Source: Sphingobacterium sp. SYP-B4668
Lineage (GTDB): Bacteria > Bacteroidota > Bacteroidia > Sphingobacteriales > Sphingobacteriaceae
DNA length: 64,000 nucleotides
Direction: 5' to 3'
Assembly (NCBI RefSeq): GCF_027627455.1
Contig: NZ_CP115483.1
Span: 868,001 to 932,000, forward strand
How positions within the stretch are numbered: position 1 is the stretch's first letter; every line of letters begins with the position of its first letter. This document shows, piece by piece, positions 35,625 through 44,785 of this stretch. The notes below the pieces were generated by a model, which worked only from the letters and a program-made list of their open reading frames with translations, was not told the DNA's origin and ran no database searches. Made by a program: the position numbers and the translations under genes.

Positions 35625-35657
35625 TTTATTTTAATAGCGCAAATTGAATTATCTTTG
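35625..35657 (+). promoter_or_regulatory. metG promoter
   Basis: The -7 box is TATCTTTG (35650-35657), and a TTTA -33-like element lies at 35625-35628 with a 21-base spacer. Transcription would start near 35662. Just downstream, AAACAAACA (35660-35668) and TGTTTGTTT (35674-35682) form a 9-bp AT-rich inverted repeat followed by T runs, so the short leader may fold. Confidence 0.6.
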
Positions 35658-35718
35658 TCAAACAAACAAAAAATGTTTGTTTTTTATTTTTTGAACACAT
35701 CTAAATTACAATTATACT

Positions 35719-37788
35719 TTGAGTAGTACAGATAAAAAACGTTACACCATTACATCGGCATTGCCCTACGCCAATGGACCATTGCATATTGGGCATTTGG
35801 CTGGAGCTTATATCCCGGGAGATATTTTTGTCCGTTATTTGCGTCTTAATCAGAAAGATGTCGTGTATGTATGTGGTTCGGATGAGCATGGCGCAGCTAT
35901 TACGATTAAAGCGAAAAAGGAAGGTATTACTCCTCGCGAGATTATTGATAAATACAACAAACAAATAAAGGATAGTTTTGAAGAGTTTGGAATATCTTTT
36001 GATATTTACCATCGTACTTCCGAACCGATACATCATCAACTTTCCCAAGAATTTTTTCTGAATTTATATCAGAAAGGTGAATTCGTCGAGCGCTTTTCAG
36101 AGCAATATTACGACGAAGAATTTCATCAGTTTTTGGCGGATCGATATATTGTAGGTACTTGTCCTAATTGCCATTCCGAAGGTGCCTATGGTGATCAGTG
36201 TGAGAAATGTGGTACTTCATTGAGTCCTACGGACCTGATTAACCCGATATCAACGCTGAGTGGGAAGACTCCCGTATTGAAAGAGACGAAGCATTGGTAC
36301 TTACCGTTGGACAAATACCAACCTTGGTTAGAAAAGTGGTTGATTGAAGGTAAGAAAGATGAGTTGAAGTCCAATGTGTTTGGTCAATGTTCTTCTTGGT
36401 TGAAATCTGGTCTACACCCGAGGTCGATGACGCGTGACTTGGATTGGGGCGTAGATGTGCCATTGGAGGAGGCTGAAGGAAAGAAACTATACGTATGGTT
36501 GGATGCTCCAATAGGTTATATTTCTGCTACTAAACAATGGGCTTTGGACAATGGTAAGAATTGGGAAGACTATTGGAAAGAACAACCCAATCCAGAAGAC
36601 AATTCTTGCTTGATTCATTTCATAGGAAAGGATAACATTGTCTTCCACTGTATTATTTTTCCAGCGATACTTCATGCACATGGTGGATATATCTTGCCTG
36701 ATAATATTCCCGCCAACGAATTCTTGAATCTAGAGGGCGATAAATTGTCAACTTCTAGAAACCATGCAGTATGGCTGCACGAATATTTGGAGGAGTTCCC
36801 GGGTAAGCAAGACGAGTTGCGATATGTGTTGACCTCCATTCTCCCTGAGACTTCAGATAGTGAATTTACATGGAAGGATTTTCAGGCGCGTGTCAACAAT
36901 GAGCTGGTGGCTATTCTGGGGAATTTTGTGAATCGGGTAATGGTACTTTCGCATAAATATTTTGAAGGAAAAGTCCTGAGAGGTTCTGCTTTGGAGGCGA
37001 CCGATCAGTATGTATTTGATGAATTGAAGAAATATCCGGAACAGATTACGCAAAGTATAGGTCAGTATCGGTTCCGTGAAGCGTTGGCACAATTTATGAA
37101 TGTTGCGCGATTAGGTAATAAATATCTGGCGGACGCTGAGCCTTGGAAAGTAATCAAAACGGATGAAGAACGTGTCAAAACGGTGTTGAACGTGTCGTTG
37201 CAAATTGCTGCAAATCTGGCGGTGCTTGCTCAACCTTTCTTACCTAAAACATCAACGACACTTTTTGAAATGCTAGATTTACCACAACAGGATTGGTCGC
37301 AGGCGGGAAGAGAAGATTTGTTGGCTGATGGACATGGTTTGGGTGAGGTACAGCTATTGTTTGAAAAAATCACAGATGAACAAATTGCATTCCAATTGGA
37401 TAAGCTAGCTGCTGCGAAGGCCAATAATGCTAAAGTTGTGATGCCTGCAGCGCCAGTGAAGGAAAATATTAATTTTGATGATTTTGTAAAGATGGATATC
37501 CGTGTGGGTACTATTCTTGCAGCCGAAAAGGTCGCTAAAACAAAAAAATTGCTTAAGTTAACGATTGATACAGGAATAGATCAACGTACGGTAGTTTCTG
37601 GGATAGCTGAGTTTTTCACCCCTGAAACTATTGTTGGACGTCAAGTCTCCATATTGGTGAACTTGGAGCCGAGAGAAATAAAGGGCATCATGTCACAAGG
37701 TATGATTTTGATGGCTGAGGACATGGATGGTCGTTTGGATTTTGTACAACCATCAACCGCCATTCAACCTGGAAGTACAGTGAGATAG
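35719..37788 (+). CDS. metG: Methionyl-tRNA synthetase with C-terminal tRNA-binding domain
   Basis: The 689-residue protein has class I signatures [13 protein letters not shown] (HIGH) and [19 protein letters not shown] (KLSTS form of KMSKS). The zinc knuckle is [18 protein letters not shown]. The anticodon-binding helical domain and a C-terminal EMAP/Trbp111-like domain ([20 protein letters not shown], about 590-689) follow. The start must be TTG at 35719: the conserved part begins at residue 9, an in-frame TGA lies at 35692, and no in-frame ATG exists between. A strong terminator follows. Confidence 0.96.
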   Translation: MSSTDKKRYTITSALPYANGPLHIGHLAGAYIPGDIFVRYLRLNQKDVVYVCGSDEHGAAITIKAKKEGITPREIIDKYNKQIKDSFEEFGISFDIYHRTSEPIHHQLSQEFFLNLYQKGEFVERFSEQYYDEEFHQFLADRYIVGTCPNCHSEGAYGDQCEKCGTSLSPTDLINPISTLSGKTPVLKETKHWYLPLDKYQPWLEKWLIEGKKDELKSNVFGQCSSWLKSGLHPRSMTRDLDWGVDVPLEEAEGKKLYVWLDAPIGYISATKQWALDNGKNWEDYWKEQPNPEDNSCLIHFIGKDNIVFHCIIFPAILHAHGGYILPDNIPANEFLNLEGDKLSTSRNHAVWLHEYLEEFPGKQDELRYVLTSILPETSDSEFTWKDFQARVNNELVAILGNFVNRVMVLSHKYFEGKVLRGSALEATDQYVFDELKKYPEQITQSIGQYRFREALAQFMNVARLGNKYLADAEPWKVIKTDEERVKTVLNVSLQIAANLAVLAQPFLPKTSTTLFEMLDLPQQDWSQAGREDLLADGHGLGEVQLLFEKITDEQIAFQLDKLAAAKANNAKVVMPAAPVKENINFDDFVKMDIRVGTILAAEKVAKTKKLLKLTIDTGIDQRTVVSGIAEFFTPETIVGRQVSILVNLEPREIKGIMSQGMILMAEDMDGRLDFVQPSTAIQPGSTVR

Positions 37789-37818
37789 ATAAATATTATT
37801 GTATATATCGCTATAGCG

Positions 37819-37849
37819 AAAAGGGCGGATTGATAAGATTCGCCCTTTT
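37819..37849. terminator. Bidirectional terminator between metG and brnQ
   Basis: AAAAGGGCG (37819-37827) pairs with CGCCCTTTT (37841-37849), with A and T runs on the two sides. Confidence 0.9.
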
Positions 37850-37866
37850 TATGTTATACCGAAGGT

Positions 37867-39210
37867 TTAGGCCGCTTGTCTCTTTCTCCAGTAATCAAAT
37901 AGTAAGAATAGCAAGAAAGATGCAAATGAGGGCAGGACCCACCAAAGCTCATACTTGGCCAGGGGAATAGCTTGGACGAGGTGCTCAGCACCTTGAAGAT
38001 GGAGGTCAAAACTCGATAACAGATAGATGGTCGAGACTAAAGTAGTACCTATCATAGCCCCTATAAAAGGAAGATTCGTAGAAAGAATCCTCCCAAAGAC
38101 GAGCACATATAGGACCAGTGTGATGACAATGGGATAGATGAATGCTAAAAAGGGATAGGCTACTTGAATAATATATTCTACTCCAGTGATGGCGAGTACG
38201 CCAGATAAGATACAGCAGATAGTGACAATCCATTGGTAGCTGACCCTACCTCCTGATAGCTTACTGAAAAATGTACCTACAGCGCATGTCAAAGCAATAG
38301 CTGTTGTTAGGCAAGCAAGGGCGATGCTTAGTGATATAGCTGTTGTGCCATAGCGGCCAAATATCTGATGTGAAATATAGAGTAGTAGTTCCGCTCTTTT
38401 GACTTCATCAGTCAGTGGAAAACCTGATGTAGCACCTAAGAGTACAAGTCCTCCATAAATCAAGAATAGAAATATAGCAGCTAAGAGACCGGCACTGGTG
38501 ACTATCTTATTCTTGTCTTTGAGCTTTTCGTACCCCTTCATCTTGGCCGCCGAGATGATGATTCCAGTGAAAATGACAGAAGCCAATACATCCAAGGTCT
38601 GATAGCCTTCCATAAATCCAATCTTGAAGGCCTCGCTTTTAACTATTTTGGTAGCAAAATCGGAAGAAATGGGATGCCATATACCCATGAGGATTAATCC
38701 TAATAAAAGGATTAATAATACAGGGGTCAAAAAATTTCCAATGACATCGACTACTTTTGAAGGACGGATAGAGAGTGTAAAAGTTATTGCGAAAAATAGC
38801 ACTGAACCCCAAATAGGAGATAGGTTCGGGAAAGTCGGTAAGAGTCCTACTTCAAAAGTAGTAGCAGCCGTACGCGGTATGGCTATAAGTGGACCTATCC
38901 CTAACATGATCATGATTCCAAGTATTGTGGCTATGTACGGGTGTGACCTATTTCCTAAATCGTTAAAAGTCTCCCCTGAGTTAATGACGGCCAATACACC
39001 TAAAAAAGGAAGGAGAATACCTGTGAGCCCAAATCCTAAAATAGCCGAATCCCATTGACTGCCACTGCTCAAGCCTATGAGTGGGGGTAACAATAGATTA
39101 CCTGCTCCGAAGAACATGGCAAATAAGGCAAAGCCTAGGGTGGTGATGTCACTGATTTTTTTCAACGTGTATTGGGTTTGACGGGTTGATTTTGTTTTTC
39201 TGTCCCGCAA
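37867..39210 (-). CDS. brnQ: Branched-chain amino acid:cation symporter (LIVCS family)
   Basis: The 447-residue protein has about twelve helices. The BrnQ signature FALFAMFFGAGNLLLPPLIGL is at the first helix, with GIMIMLGIGPLIAIPRTAATT and FMEGYQTLDVLASVIFTGI further on. It imports leucine, isoleucine and valine with Na+ or H+. It starts 15 bases after folP and is probably co-transcribed with it. Confidence 0.93.
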   Translation of the reverse strand: MRDRKTKSTRQTQYTLKKISDITTLGFALFAMFFGAGNLLLPPLIGLSSGSQWDSAILGFGLTGILLPFLGVLAVINSGETFNDLGNRSHPYIATILGIMIMLGIGPLIAIPRTAATTFEVGLLPTFPNLSPIWGSVLFFAITFTLSIRPSKVVDVIGNFLTPVLLILLLGLILMGIWHPISSDFATKIVKSEAFKIGFMEGYQTLDVLASVIFTGIIISAAKMKGYEKLKDKNKIVTSAGLLAAIFLFLIYGGLVLLGATSGFPLTDEVKRAELLLYISHQIFGRYGTTAISLSIALACLTTAIALTCAVGTFFSKLSGGRVSYQWIVTICCILSGVLAITGVEYIIQVAYPFLAFIYPIVITLVLYVLVFGRILSTNLPFIGAMIGTTLVSTIYLLSSFDLHLQGAEHLVQAIPLAKYELWWVLPSFASFLLFLLFDYWRKRQAA

Positions 39211-39225
39211 ATATAATAGGACTTT

Positions 39226-40068
39226 CTAATTAAACAATAAATCCACAATCTGTTTGGCCTCTTTCACATCGTGGACACGCAGTATTTGGACACCTTTACT
39301 AAGAAGGATTGTATTTAGGGCTGTCGTTCCATTTAGTGCATCATGGGCTTGGAGTCCAAGTTTTTTATAAATCATTGATTTTCGGGACAGTCCACCTAGA
39401 ATAGGAAGTCCGAAGTAATGCAACTCATCAATACGATGTAGGAGTTCATAATTTTGAGTGGTGTTTTTTGCGAAGCCAAATCCAGGATCTAGAATAATAT
39501 CCTTCACACCAAGTGCCCGCAATTCTGAAATCTTATTTCCTAAAAAAGTAGCGACATCCGTGACGATATCCTCGTAAACGGTGAATTCCTGCATGTTCTC
39601 GGGTAATCCACGCATATGCATTAGAATATATGGAACTTGTAATCTTGCTACTGTGGTAAACATTTGTTGATCAATAGTGCCTCCAGATACATCATTGACG
39701 ATGCTAGCACCTGCTTGGATACTCGCTGCGGCGACATCCGCGCGGAAGGTATCAATCGAGAGTATGGCGTTAGGAAAGGCATGATGTATCGCTTCAATGA
39801 CAGGGAGTGCCCTATCCATTTCTTCCTGGGAAGAGATTAACGGGGCCCCTGGACGAGAAGAATAGGCCCCGATATCCAGAATATTGGCCCCATCATTCAA
39901 TAGTTGGGATGCTTTTAGCAGGGCCTGGGTTATGGTCGTATGCTGACCTCCATCAAAAAACGAATCTGGGGTGACGTTGACTATGCCCATTAATTGTGGG
40001 TAGTCAAATGTGATAAGCTCTCCTTTTACGTTGATTGATTGAGCTTGGTGGGTATGCATCATCTTCAT
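39226..40068 (-). CDS. folP: Dihydropteroate synthase
   Basis: About 280 residues. Conserved blocks are MGIVNVTPDSFFDGGQ (pterin site), GANILDIGAYSSRPGA, SIDTFRADVA, IVNDVSGG, ILDPGFGFAKNTTQNYELL, LGGLSRKSMI and LRVHDV. It condenses p-aminobenzoate with the pterin pyrophosphate in folate synthesis. The open frame extends to a TTG at 40077, but that codon lies inside a -7 box (40075-40082), so I place the start at the ATG at 40068; ATGs at 40062 and 40059 are also possible. Confidence 0.95.
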   Translation of the reverse strand: MKMMHTHQAQSINVKGELITFDYPQLMGIVNVTPDSFFDGGQHTTITQALLKASQLLNDGANILDIGAYSSRPGAPLISSQEEMDRALPVIEAIHHAFPNAILSIDTFRADVAAASIQAGASIVNDVSGGTIDQQMFTTVARLQVPYILMHMRGLPENMQEFTVYEDIVTDVATFLGNKISELRALGVKDIILDPGFGFAKNTTQNYELLHRIDELHYFGLPILGGLSRKSMIYKKLGLQAHDALNGTTALNTILLSKGVQILRVHDVKEAKQIVDLLFN

Positions 40069-40074
40069 AGTAGA

Positions 40075-40132
40075 CAAACCTAAATAAATTCATTTACAAT
40101 ATAATTGTGATAACCCATAAAATGAATTTATT
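40075..40132 (-). promoter_or_regulatory. folP promoter with inverted-repeat operator
   Basis: On the minus strand TAGGTTTG (40082-40075) is a -7 box just before the folP start. Abutting it, AATAAATTCATTT (40083-40095) and AAATGAATTTATT (40120-40132) are a perfect 13-bp inverted repeat 24 bases apart, overlapping the spacer and -33 region. This placement suits a repressor. The regulator is unknown. Confidence 0.6.
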
Positions 40133-40247
40133 CATCTGTTCCTGCCAATCTGTTACTGATGGTTGTAACATAATATTAACTTTTACAAGCCATTCGACAC
40201 TCGTTTTTGAAGGGAAGTGTATGATCTAGGAGAGAAGTTAGACTAAG

Positions 40248-41060
40248 TTATATTTTGTTAATCGTTATGGCGTAAAATTTAGAAATGGGAACTGCAGATG
40301 GATAATAGATATGCTTGAAATACATTTTGTTGTCGCCACGCCAAAAAACATCTGATATAAAGCAAAAATAGAGGTTTTCTTTTTCAAGAAATGCGAAAAA
40401 ATCTCGCAGGTTAAATATGGTTTTGAACCCCGAATTATTCTTTTTCTGGATAAAATATTCCTCACATTCTTGTCCAGGGAAGTAACCATTGAGTCTGATG
40501 GTCTGAGATTGATTATACCTTATACAGTTCGGGTTTCCTACCTCACCGCCTTGTTCGCCAGTTGTTAAGTTAAAGCTATAATCGGATGTGTGGCCACCTT
40601 CGCAAAGTAATATATCTTCAGAGGGACAGTATGTTACAAAAGCGACATCCGTCACTCGTTTGACCTGCTCTATGGAATCGTATGTCTCGTAATAGTGTAA
40701 TTTTCCATTCTTGAATTGTATACTACTCACAAATGGCCCATCAATGGTAGAATCTAACGCAGAATGTTCGTTGTAGCCGGCGAAGACGACCCGACCTTCC
40801 AGCATTTTCTTTACTTTTTCGAAATCACTGATTGTATATAAAGTGTCAGGCTGATAGGTCGTTGAAGTTTTGAGGTGTGTAAAGGCAAGAGAGTCTATCT
40901 CCGAAATCTGCAAGCTGTCCGAGTTGAATTTAACGGTGCCTGTGGTATCGACGAGGGTGGGAGGAATCTCCGAATGAGCGAGTTCTTGTTTTTTCGAGTG
41001 GTTGATACATCCTGTAAGGGAGGTCAGCAATGCGAGGACGATGAATATGTATATTTTCAT
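40248..41060 (-). CDS. Lipoprotein of unknown function
   Basis: The 270-residue protein begins MKIYIFIVLALLTSLTGC, a clear SpII signal with Cys18 lipidated. A polar linker (about 20-70) leads to a mostly beta-type domain with several aromatic and Cys residues (TYCPSEDILLCEGGHTSDYSF; NGYFPGQECEEYFIQ). No family recognised. It is probably anchored in the inner or outer membrane facing the periplasm. It lies 57 bases after the DUF4920 gene, possibly in the same transcript. Confidence 0.65.
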   Translation of the reverse strand: MKIYIFIVLALLTSLTGCINHSKKQELAHSEIPPTLVDTTGTVKFNSDSLQISEIDSLAFTHLKTSTTYQPDTLYTISDFEKVKKMLEGRVVFAGYNEHSALDSTIDGPFVSSIQFKNGKLHYYETYDSIEQVKRVTDVAFVTYCPSEDILLCEGGHTSDYSFNLTTGEQGGEVGNPNCIRYNQSQTIRLNGYFPGQECEEYFIQKKNNSGFKTIFNLRDFFAFLEKENLYFCFISDVFWRGDNKMYFKHIYYPSAVPISKFYAITINKI

Positions 41061-41117
41061 AGAACATAAATGATAGAAAGGCCGATGTTAAGCGATGTCT
41101 ACAGAACTGTTTGCATT

Positions 41118-41597
41118 TTATTTTACAACTACACCGTCCGCTATGATGGTTATAGATGCTTTGGGCTTTGTAATTTTGGCGATTTCTTCCTTGGTTTTGC
41201 CTAAATCTTCAGCATAATGTTTTTGCCAAGCGACAGTGGATTCTTTTACCCTAGCTCTGCCTTCTACGACTACGGTCTTACCGACAATATCCTCTGGCAT
41301 GAAGTAGCTATAATCGGCAAAACGAACCATGATGGGTTCTTTTCCTCCGTCTCGCTTGATGGTCATGAAGCATCCTTTCTTTTTGCAGACCTCGAGCACG
41401 ACTCCTTCTATCTTACCCGTGTAAACACTATCTTTCCCGAAAGATTTTTCCAATTTGGCTACAGAGATAGCCTGATTGTAGTTGATTTTCTTTCCATACT
41501 GCATACCAGACTTAGCTGAAGGAATCTTCGTTTGCTGCGCTATACTTGAAGATATGCATGCAATTGATAAGACCAAAAATAGTGTTGTTTTTTTCAT
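41118..41597 (-). CDS. DUF4920 periplasmic protein
   Basis: The protein is 159 residues from the ATG at 41597; the upstream in-frame start at 41648 would bury the signal peptide (MKKTTLFLVLSIACISSSIAQ). The mature part has the DUF4920 pattern YTGKIEGVVLEVCKKKGCFM, then PIMVRFADYSYFMPEDIVGK and VVVEGRARVKE. This looks like a nucleic-acid-binding-type OB fold used outside the cytoplasm; the CKKKGC pair may bind metal or form a disulfide. Function is not established. Confidence 0.8.
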   Translation of the reverse strand: MKKTTLFLVLSIACISSSIAQQTKIPSAKSGMQYGKKINYNQAISVAKLEKSFGKDSVYTGKIEGVVLEVCKKKGCFMTIKRDGGKEPIMVRFADYSYFMPEDIVGKTVVVEGRARVKESTVAWQKHYAEDLGKTKEEIAKITKPKASITIIADGVVVK

Positions 41598-41672
41598 CGG
41601 GAAATAATTACTGATACGTGTTTTTGATAGCTGAAAGCATAGGTTCACTTGTGCGAGTAGGTTAGCTGAAGA

Positions 41673-41698
41673 ACCCCCGTCTACTTGTAGACAGGGGT
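41673..41698. terminator. Hairpin between the tsaC/sua5 gene and the DUF4920 gene
   Basis: GTCTAC (41679-41684) pairs with GTAGAC (41687-41692). One C-A mismatch follows, then CCCC/GGGG and A-T, giving an 11-bp stem in all. There is no T run after it, so it may be a weak terminator. Confidence 0.5.
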
Positions 41699-41727
41699 AA
41701 TTCGTTTATCCATGCTCCACGGAGACG

Positions 41728-42303
41728 TTATTTTCTTATAAACTCAAATTTGCCACTTGGGTCTAATTTCATAATGGTGGAAGGAGTTCCAATAGTACGT
41801 TCTTGTTGTCCGTATTTCACGACATAGTCCACACCTTTGATAATCTCTTCATCGATATCATCAAACTTTGCAGCAGAGGGTTGGCCGCTGACATTGGCGG
41901 AGGTCGAAATGATGGGTTTTCTAAAACGCTGCAATAGTTGCTCACAAAAGGGATGTTTTACCAATCGGATTCCAATAGACCCATCGTCTGCAACCGCATT
42001 AGAGGCGAGGTTTTTGGCATTGGAGTAAATAATCGTCAAAGGTTTGTCAGTATACTCTATGAGTTGGTAAGCTACTTCTGGAACATCATTGACGTATCCT
42101 GCCAGCTGATTCTCATTGTGCAACAATACGATAAGACTCTTCTCTTTTGCACGTCCTTTTAATTCAAATACACGTTCTACCGCTTCAGCGTTTGTGGCAT
42201 CGCATCCTATGCCCCAAATCGTATCTGTTGGGTATAGGATGAGCCCTCCATTTTTTAATGTCTCGAGGGCTTTATTGATATCTTCTCGATCTATTGTACT
42301 CAT
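41728..42303 (-). CDS. L-threonylcarbamoyladenylate synthase (YrdC/Sua5 family)
   Basis: The 191-residue protein covers the YrdC domain without the C-terminal Sua5 extension, so it is TsaC-like in length. Motifs: LILYPTDTIWGIGCDATNAEA, KGRAKEKSLIVLL, SIGIRLVKHPFCEQLL and PIISTSANVSGQPS. It makes the threonylcarbamoyl-AMP used for t6A37 of tRNAs. It lies 15 bases after dapD in the same orientation. Confidence 0.93.
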   Translation of the reverse strand: MSTIDREDINKALETLKNGGLILYPTDTIWGIGCDATNAEAVERVFELKGRAKEKSLIVLLHNENQLAGYVNDVPEVAYQLIEYTDKPLTIIYSNAKNLASNAVADDGSIGIRLVKHPFCEQLLQRFRKPIISTSANVSGQPSAAKFDDIDEEIIKGVDYVVKYGQQERTIGTPSTIMKLDPSGKFEFIRK

Positions 42304-42318
42304 CCGGTTGAAGTGAAA

Positions 42319-43140
42319 TTAAACAGCGACATTGTGATCGCGAAGTGCATCATTAAGTGATGTCTTTTTGTCCGTAGATTCCTTACGTTGGCCTATGATT
42401 AATGCGCAAGGTACTTGGTATTCTCCAGCGGGGAATTTTTTTGTATAAGACCCTGGGATGACAACGGAACGGGCAGGTACGCGTCCTTTGTACTCTACGG
42501 GTTCATGTCCAGTGATGTCAATTATTTTTGTAGACGCTGTCAATACAACATTTGCACCAAGGACAGCTTCAGATTCTACGCGAACACCTTCTACAACAAT
42601 CACGCGCGACCCTACGAACACATTATCTTCAATAATAACGGGCGAAGCTTGTAGGGGCTCTAATACACCGCCTATACCGACACCCCCGCTGAGGTGCACA
42701 TGCTTACCTACTTGAGCGCAAGAACCTACTGTGGCCCAGGTATCTACCATAGTGCCTTCATCTACGTAAGCGCCGATGTTGACATACGAAGGCATCATAA
42801 TGACCCCTTTAGCCAAATATGCCCCATATCGTGCAGATGCCCCAGGTACTACACGTACACCCAACTGCTTGAAGTTAGTTTTTAACTTCATCTTGTCGTG
42901 ATATACGAAAGGACCAGCTTCCATTTCTTTCATCTCTCGGATAGGAAAATATAGGATGACCGCTTTTTTTACCCATTCGTTTACGTGCCATCTTGTACCA
43001 ATAGGTTCAGCCACACGGATTTCTCCGTTGTCTAATTTTTGAATAACTGTGCGAATGGCTTCGGTGTACTCTTTATACTCTAACAATTGCCTGTCTTCCC
43101 AAGCGTCTTCAATTAATTTTTGCAAATTTTCTAATTCCAT
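42319..43140 (-). CDS. dapD: 2,3,4,5-tetrahydropyridine-2,6-dicarboxylate N-succinyltransferase
   Basis: The protein is 273 residues from the ATG at 43140 (MELENLQKLIEDAWEDRQLL). The longer frame to 43191 adds a hydrophobic stretch unlike the family. A helical N-terminal domain is followed by left-handed beta-helix hexapeptide repeats (GAYVDEGTMVDTWATVGSCA; VGKHVHLSGGVGIGGVLEP). DapD acts in the succinylase branch of lysine and diaminopimelate synthesis, using succinyl-CoA. Confidence 0.94.
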   Translation of the reverse strand: MELENLQKLIEDAWEDRQLLEYKEYTEAIRTVIQKLDNGEIRVAEPIGTRWHVNEWVKKAVILYFPIREMKEMEAGPFVYHDKMKLKTNFKQLGVRVVPGASARYGAYLAKGVIMMPSYVNIGAYVDEGTMVDTWATVGSCAQVGKHVHLSGGVGIGGVLEPLQASPVIIEDNVFVGSRVIVVEGVRVESEAVLGANVVLTASTKIIDITGHEPVEYKGRVPARSVVIPGSYTKKFPAGEYQVPCALIIGQRKESTDKKTSLNDALRDHNVAV

Positions 43141-43506
43141 CGAACTATATCTGATATGTTGTATAACAAAGATGAAAAAAAATGTTGACATCGGAAGGGC
43201 GTTTAAAATTTATCTACTAATTTGACTGTGCTTTCTGTGTATTTTTTAGTTGTTGGATTTATCCAATATTTGCGATCTGCATATGTGTTCAACCTGGCTT
43301 AGGAAATTGTCTAGGGCCCGTAGGGCTATCTTCTAAAATGGAGGTATCATTTAGTTGTGCTCCTCGCTAGAGCAATTCATCTAGTTAGCATCTAAAACAG
43401 ATGATAGGTACAGGGAGGGTGACGTTAGATTTCGTGGATGTGTACGAGAGATCACGAAACCCTAGCATAAAACCTTTAACGTAGGATAGCTCGTTAACGT
43501 CTTTAT
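43141..43506. other. Intergenic stretch with no gene seen
   Basis: About 370 bases upstream of the S4-protein promoter. It has no convincing ORF. One 7-bp inverted repeat, TTTCGTG (43430-43436) with CACGAAA (43453-43459), is the only structure noted. A near -7 match on the minus strand (CATCTTTG, 43174-43167) may serve dapD. Confidence 0.5.
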
Positions 43507-43514
43507 TACTTTTG
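43507..43514 (+). promoter_or_regulatory. -7 box upstream of the S4-domain protein
   Basis: TACTTTTG matches TAnnTTTG and predicts a start near 43519. This gives a leader of about 150 nt if translation starts at 43669, or 39 nt if at 43558. Confidence 0.5.
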
Positions 43515-43668
43515 CGTCTTCATAACTTCATTTTTTACTTTTAACTTTGATTCTACCATGACATCTGAGCAATCAGATAGTCTATGTTACGAAGTTGCCG
43601 ACAGAGGGAAGTTGATTCATAGGTCTGGGACAATAGGCAAGTTACAATATAATTATTCCAATAAAACT

Positions 43669-44079
43669 ATGGCAGAAGAAAAAGAAAAACTTAGAATAGA
43701 CAAGTATTTATGGTCCATCCGGATATTTAAAACACGAAGTTTGGCAACTGAGGCATGTAAAGCAGGAAGGGTAAAGCTAAAGGGACAGAATATCAAGCCT
43801 TCCTATCCTGTCAAAGTCGGTGAGACTTATGCCATCCAAAAGGGAGCAGAGCGTCGAGTGATTAAGGTTGTGGGCCTACTAGAACGTCGGGTGGATGCCA
43901 AGACAGCTGTACAATTTTATGAAGATCATACTCCTTTGGAAGAGACTTATGCTTATAAGTCTGTCTTTCTTCAACCTGTCTTGCAACGAGACAGAGGAGC
44001 TGGACGACCTACCAAACGAGATAGACGAGATATTGAGGGCCTTCAAAATGAATGGTGGGAATCTCTTGAGGATGATTAG
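43669..44079 (+). CDS. S4-domain RNA-binding protein (Hsp15-like)
   Basis: The protein is 136 residues from the ATG at 43669 (MAEEKEKLRIDKYLWSIRIF), the start seen in related proteins. The frame is open back to 43558 and would add 37 unlike residues. The S4 domain (RIDKYLWSIRIFKTRSLA; GRVKLKGQNIKPSYPVKVG) matches Hsp15-type proteins that bind 50S-peptidyl-tRNA complexes. A basic C-terminal tail (GRPTKRDRRD) follows. Role in rescue of stalled ribosomes is inferred from the family. Confidence 0.87.
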   Translation: MAEEKEKLRIDKYLWSIRIFKTRSLATEACKAGRVKLKGQNIKPSYPVKVGETYAIQKGAERRVIKVVGLLERRVDAKTAVQFYEDHTPLEETYAYKSVFLQPVLQRDRGAGRPTKRDRRDIEGLQNEWWESLEDD

Positions 44080-44100
44080 GGAATACAATAGCCGAAGTTG

Positions 44101-44145
44101 TGTAACTTAAGTAGCCAAACTATTGAGATTTATAGCTGATCTTTG
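44101..44145 (+). promoter_or_regulatory. Crp/Fnr-type site and promoter of the YeeE/YedE-crp operon
   Basis: GTAAC (44102-44106), four bases, then GTAGC (44111-44115) form a partly conserved palindrome around TTAA. GATCTTTG (44138-44145) is a near -7 box. The site centre, 44108.5, is 36.5 bases before the last base of the box, exactly the distance found at 45897-45940. With a start near 44150 the centre lies at about -41.5, the position of a class II activator. Confidence 0.6.
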
Positions 44146-44223
44146 TAGAAAATAAAAAGCATATGGAAGCGATTTCGAATACTAAGGGGAAGCTCTCATC
44201 TGCAAATGATAAAAAATGATGAT

Positions 44224-44775
44224 ATGGAATTGATTTATGGTCCATGGCCGTGGTATATAGGCGGTCCGCTTGTAGCGTTTTCTATGATTGCACTTATTTT
44301 ATTGGGCAAGAATTTTGGTGTCTCGGCTAATTTTAGGACAATGTGCTCTATACTGGGTGCAGGGAAAACGTCAGATTTTTTTAGATTCGAGTGGAAATCC
44401 CAAATCTGGAATTTGTTGATTTTAGGGGGTGCCGTGATAGGTGGGTATATAGGTGCGCATCTATTGTCCAATGGACAGCAGGTGCCGGATATCAGTCCAG
44501 ATACTATCGCTCACCTTCAAGGTTTGGGGTTTGCGAGTGCAGGACAAGCTTATGCGCCATCAGAGCTATATCAGGATTTGACCATCAAATCTTTGGGGCT
44601 ATTGCTTTTTGGTGGCATATTGGTGGGGTTTGGTACTCGATATGCTGGCGGGTGTACATCTGGTCATGCTATTTCAGGACTTAGCGATTTACAATTACCG
44701 TCCCTAATTGCCGTTATCGGTTTTTTTATAGGAGGATTGGTGATGGTACATCTTCTATTTCCCTTTATTTTTTAA
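44224..44775 (+). CDS. YeeE/YedE-family sulfur transport protein, first half
   Basis: The protein is 183 residues from the ATG at 44224 (the frame also has an ATG at 44206). It has about four helices. The diagnostic VGFGTRYAGGCTSGHAISG carries the conserved Cys that in characterised YeeE (TsuA) proteins handles thiosulfate. Two consecutive half-size genes replace the single long YeeE, as is common in this phylum. It probably takes up a reduced sulfur compound. It is first in a three-gene unit with the second half and a Crp/Fnr regulator. Confidence 0.9.
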   Translation: MELIYGPWPWYIGGPLVAFSMIALILLGKNFGVSANFRTMCSILGAGKTSDFFRFEWKSQIWNLLILGGAVIGGYIGAHLLSNGQQVPDISPDTIAHLQGLGFASAGQAYAPSELYQDLTIKSLGLLLFGGILVGFGTRYAGGCTSGHAISGLSDLQLPSLIAVIGFFIGGLVMVHLLFPFIF

Positions 44776-44785
44776 GTATTAAGAC

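Noticed and set aside
34715-35665. Longer form of the LD-carboxypeptidase
   Set aside because: The extra 16 residues overlap the metG promoter and are not family-like; the GTG at 35617 fits better.
38624-39058. 144-residue plus-strand ORF inside brnQ
   Set aside because: It is a shadow of the brnQ membrane segments; composition is not that of a real protein.
43141-43191. 17-residue N-terminal extension of DapD
   Set aside because: The hydrophobic FFFIFVIQH stretch does not belong to a cytoplasmic DapD; the family start is at 43140.
43558-43668. 37-residue N-terminal extension of the S4 protein
   Set aside because: Sequence is unlike the family N-terminus and a good ATG at 43669 gives the standard start; kept only as an alternative.
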